Source of the DNA: Ignavibacteriota bacterium
GTDB taxonomy: Bacteria; Bacteroidota; Ignavibacteria; Tepidaquicellales; Tepidaquicellaceae
Assembly: GCA_003135995.1 (NCBI GenBank)
Contig: PNBM01000277.1
Location: 1 to 5,670 of the forward strand
Length of the DNA: 5,670 nt
Direction: 5' to 3'
Below, piece after piece: positions 4,275 through 5,670 of this stretch. The number at the start of each line of letters is the position of its first letter. Position 1 is the stretch's first letter. The position numbers were made by a program, and so were the translations under genes. The notes beneath the pieces were generated by a model, which was not told the DNA's origin, made no database searches, and was given only the letters and a program-made list of their open reading frames with translations.

Positions 4275-5670
4275 ATGAAAATATTAATCAAATATCTCTT
4301 CTTGTTTTATTCGAGTTTATTTATTTCAGAATTTTCATATTCCCAATGGGTACAAATGAGTGGTCCAACCGGAGGAAGAATTGATTGCATGGTAGCTTCT
4401 AATACGGATATTTATATCGGAACTAATTACAGTGGAATATTACATTCATCAAATAACGGATTGAATTGGATTCCGGTAAATAACGGATTGAACTATCAAT
4501 ATGGTATTGGTGCCCTTGGAATAAATGGTTCAGACATTTATGCGTCATTGAACGGCGCGGGTTTTTATCGTTCAACTAATAAGGGAATAGACTGGACTTT
4601 AATGAATAATAGTAATTTTAGTTCAATAGCTTTCTCAAATTCTATTATCTATGCAAGTACTTATTATGGTGCTTTTTGTAAATCTACAAATAATGGTATA
4701 AATTGGTCAAGTTATTACGTGTCGAACAATTCCATTATTTCATTTTTAATGAATGGTTCTGTCATGTACGCCGGTACTTTAGGAGACGGGGTTTATAAAT
4801 CCACAAATAGTGGAATTAATTGGAATCAATGTGGGCTTGCATTAAATAGTATATTTACTCTTGAAATTTCAGATTCAATTATTCTTGCAGGAACGGACGG
4901 ATATGGAATATACATATCTACAAATGATGGAGTAAATTGGATTGCTTCAAATTCAGGGATTACAAACCCAGATATTAGATCAATTTTGAAAGTTAATTCT
5001 AATATTTATACAGGGACATGGGGAGGTGGAATTTTTTATTCTTCAGATAATGGAATAAATTGGAATCCTTCAAATAATGGATTGTTTAATCCTGTTATAA
5101 AAAAACTTGTGGCTTCAAATGGAAGTATCATTGCCGGTACACATTACGGTGGAGTTTTTATTTCTACAAATGCAGGTTTAAATTGGGTAACAAAAAATAA
5201 TGGTCTAAAAGGTTCTGCCATTTTAGATATGAAAATGAAAGATTCAAATATTATTGCGGGCACTTTTGGAAGTGGAATATTTATTTCTTCTGATAACGGA
5301 ACGATATGGTCTGAGAGAAATAACGGACTTACAGATGCTTTTATATATGCAATTACAATTTCAGGACAAAATATATTAGCAGGAACAAGTAATTCCGGAG
5401 TTTTTTTGTCAACAAATAACGGATTAAATTGGAATGCGGTAAATTCAGGATTGACTGATCCATTCATTTGTGCATTAACATCATCAGGTACAAATATTTT
5501 TGCGGGTACTTTTAACAGTGGAGTTTTTATTTCAACAAACAATGGTTCAAACTGGACTGTCGTAAATGATGGATTAACAAATCTAAGTATTTTATCTCTT
5601 GCTGCTTCCGGTACAAATATTTTTGCGGGGACAAATGGACACGGCATCTTTCGTTCAACTAATAGTGGTA
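4275..5670 (+). CDS. Secreted beta-propeller-like repeat protein, 3' end beyond the window
   Basis: An open frame of 465 codons runs from the ATG at 4275 off the window edge without a stop. The N-terminus (MKILIKYLFLFYSSLF, then SEFSYSQW) is a clear signal peptide, probably cut after Ser23 with Gln24 first in the mature protein, a common Bacteroidota arrangement. The rest is a chain of repeats of the form A-G-T-x-x-x-G-[VI]-[FY]-x-S-T-N-x-G-x-N-W, followed by NxGL and a short hydrophobic strand. Conserved tryptophans lie at residues 65, 107, 144, 183, 222, 263, 304, 345, 386 and 427, giving ten complete motifs; an eleventh is cut by the edge. This resembles the BNR/sortilin-like and photosystem II stability-factor-like propellers common in large surface or secreted proteins with a type IX sorting tail. 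That tail would lie outside the window and is not shown. The ligand or role is unknown. There is no Shine-Dalgarno sequence, and I see no partner gene. Confidence 0.9.
   Translation, partial: MKILIKYLFLFYSSLFISEFSYSQWVQMSGPTGGRIDCMVASNTDIYIGTNYSGILHSSNNGLNWIPVNNGLNYQYGIGALGINGSDIYASLNGAGFYRSTNKGIDWTLMNNSNFSSIAFSNSIIYASTYYGAFCKSTNNGINWSSYYVSNNSIISFLMNGSVMYAGTLGDGVYKSTNSGINWNQCGLALNSIFTLEISDSIILAGTDGYGIYISTNDGVNWIASNSGITNPDIRSILKVNSNIYTGTWGGGIFYSSDNGINWNPSNNGLFNPVIKKLVASNGSIIAGTHYGGVFISTNAGLNWVTKNNGLKGSAILDMKMKDSNIIAGTFGSGIFISSDNGTIWSERNNGLTDAFIYAITISGQNILAGTSNSGVFLSTNNGLNWNAVNSGLTDPFICALTSSGTNIFAGTFNSGVFISTNNGSNWTVVNDGLTNLSILSLAASGTNIFAGTNGHGIFRSTNSG
4431..5670 (+). repeat. Degenerate tandem repeats of about 123 bp inside the propeller gene
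   Basis: Spacing between successive conserved Trp codons is 42, 37, 39 and 39 codons in the first part. It is then exactly 41 codons (123 bp) for the last five intervals, from Trp222 to Trp427. The later units share near-identical blocks such as ggtacaaatatttttgcggg (5490-5509 and 5611-5630). The regular C-terminal part looks like more recent duplication, while the N-terminal units are older or less constrained. Confidence 0.8.

Noticed and set aside
5144..5647. Minus-strand 167-residue repetitive open frame
   Set aside because: It is the antisense image of the 123-bp repeats in the propeller gene. The plus strand has a signal peptide and a known repeat motif.

Overview
The window looks like chromosomal DNA of an AT-rich bacterium of the Bacteroidota/Ignavibacteriota (FCB) kind. 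The evidence is an S46 dipeptidyl-peptidase, a secreted repeat protein whose signal peptide ends just before Gln, and two candidate promoters resembling the Bacteroidota TTG / TAnnTTTG pattern. There are many extragenic palindromes and no tRNA or rRNA. The exact phylum cannot be settled from the sequence alone.

Layout. Positions 1-139 hold a nested hairpin and a second small hairpin beyond the 3' end of the first gene. Positions 140-2263 (minus strand) encode a complete S46 serine dipeptidyl-peptidase with an intact catalytic triad and a DPP7-like glycine in the S1 pocket. Positions 2264-2978 carry no convincing gene. They hold a candidate promoter for the peptidase, low-complexity AT-rich sequence, a 21-bp tandem array (eight good copies, two decayed) and a candidate promoter for the next gene. 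Positions 2979-3605 (plus strand) encode a 208-residue protein with a helical N-terminal half and one fibronectin type III domain. Positions 3606-4274 have no intact gene. They contain a hairpin that may end the fibronectin gene, a symmetrical set of palindromes around an AT-rich core with a possible decayed gene fragment, and an 8-bp inverted repeat. From 4275 to the window end runs an open plus-strand gene for a secreted protein made of about 41-residue beta-propeller-like repeats. It is cut off by the window edge.

The three genes do not form an operon. The peptidase is divergent from the other two, and those two are separated by about 670 bp of repeat-rich DNA. The peptidase probably works in the periplasm on peptides. 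The repeat protein is probably exported, possibly through the type IX system, but the C-terminus that would show this lies outside the window. The fibronectin protein has no visible export signal.

The most unusual material is non-coding: the 21-bp array, whose period equals two DNA helical turns, and the nested palindrome element at 3689-4030. I did not find a recognisable defence, CRISPR or phage system.
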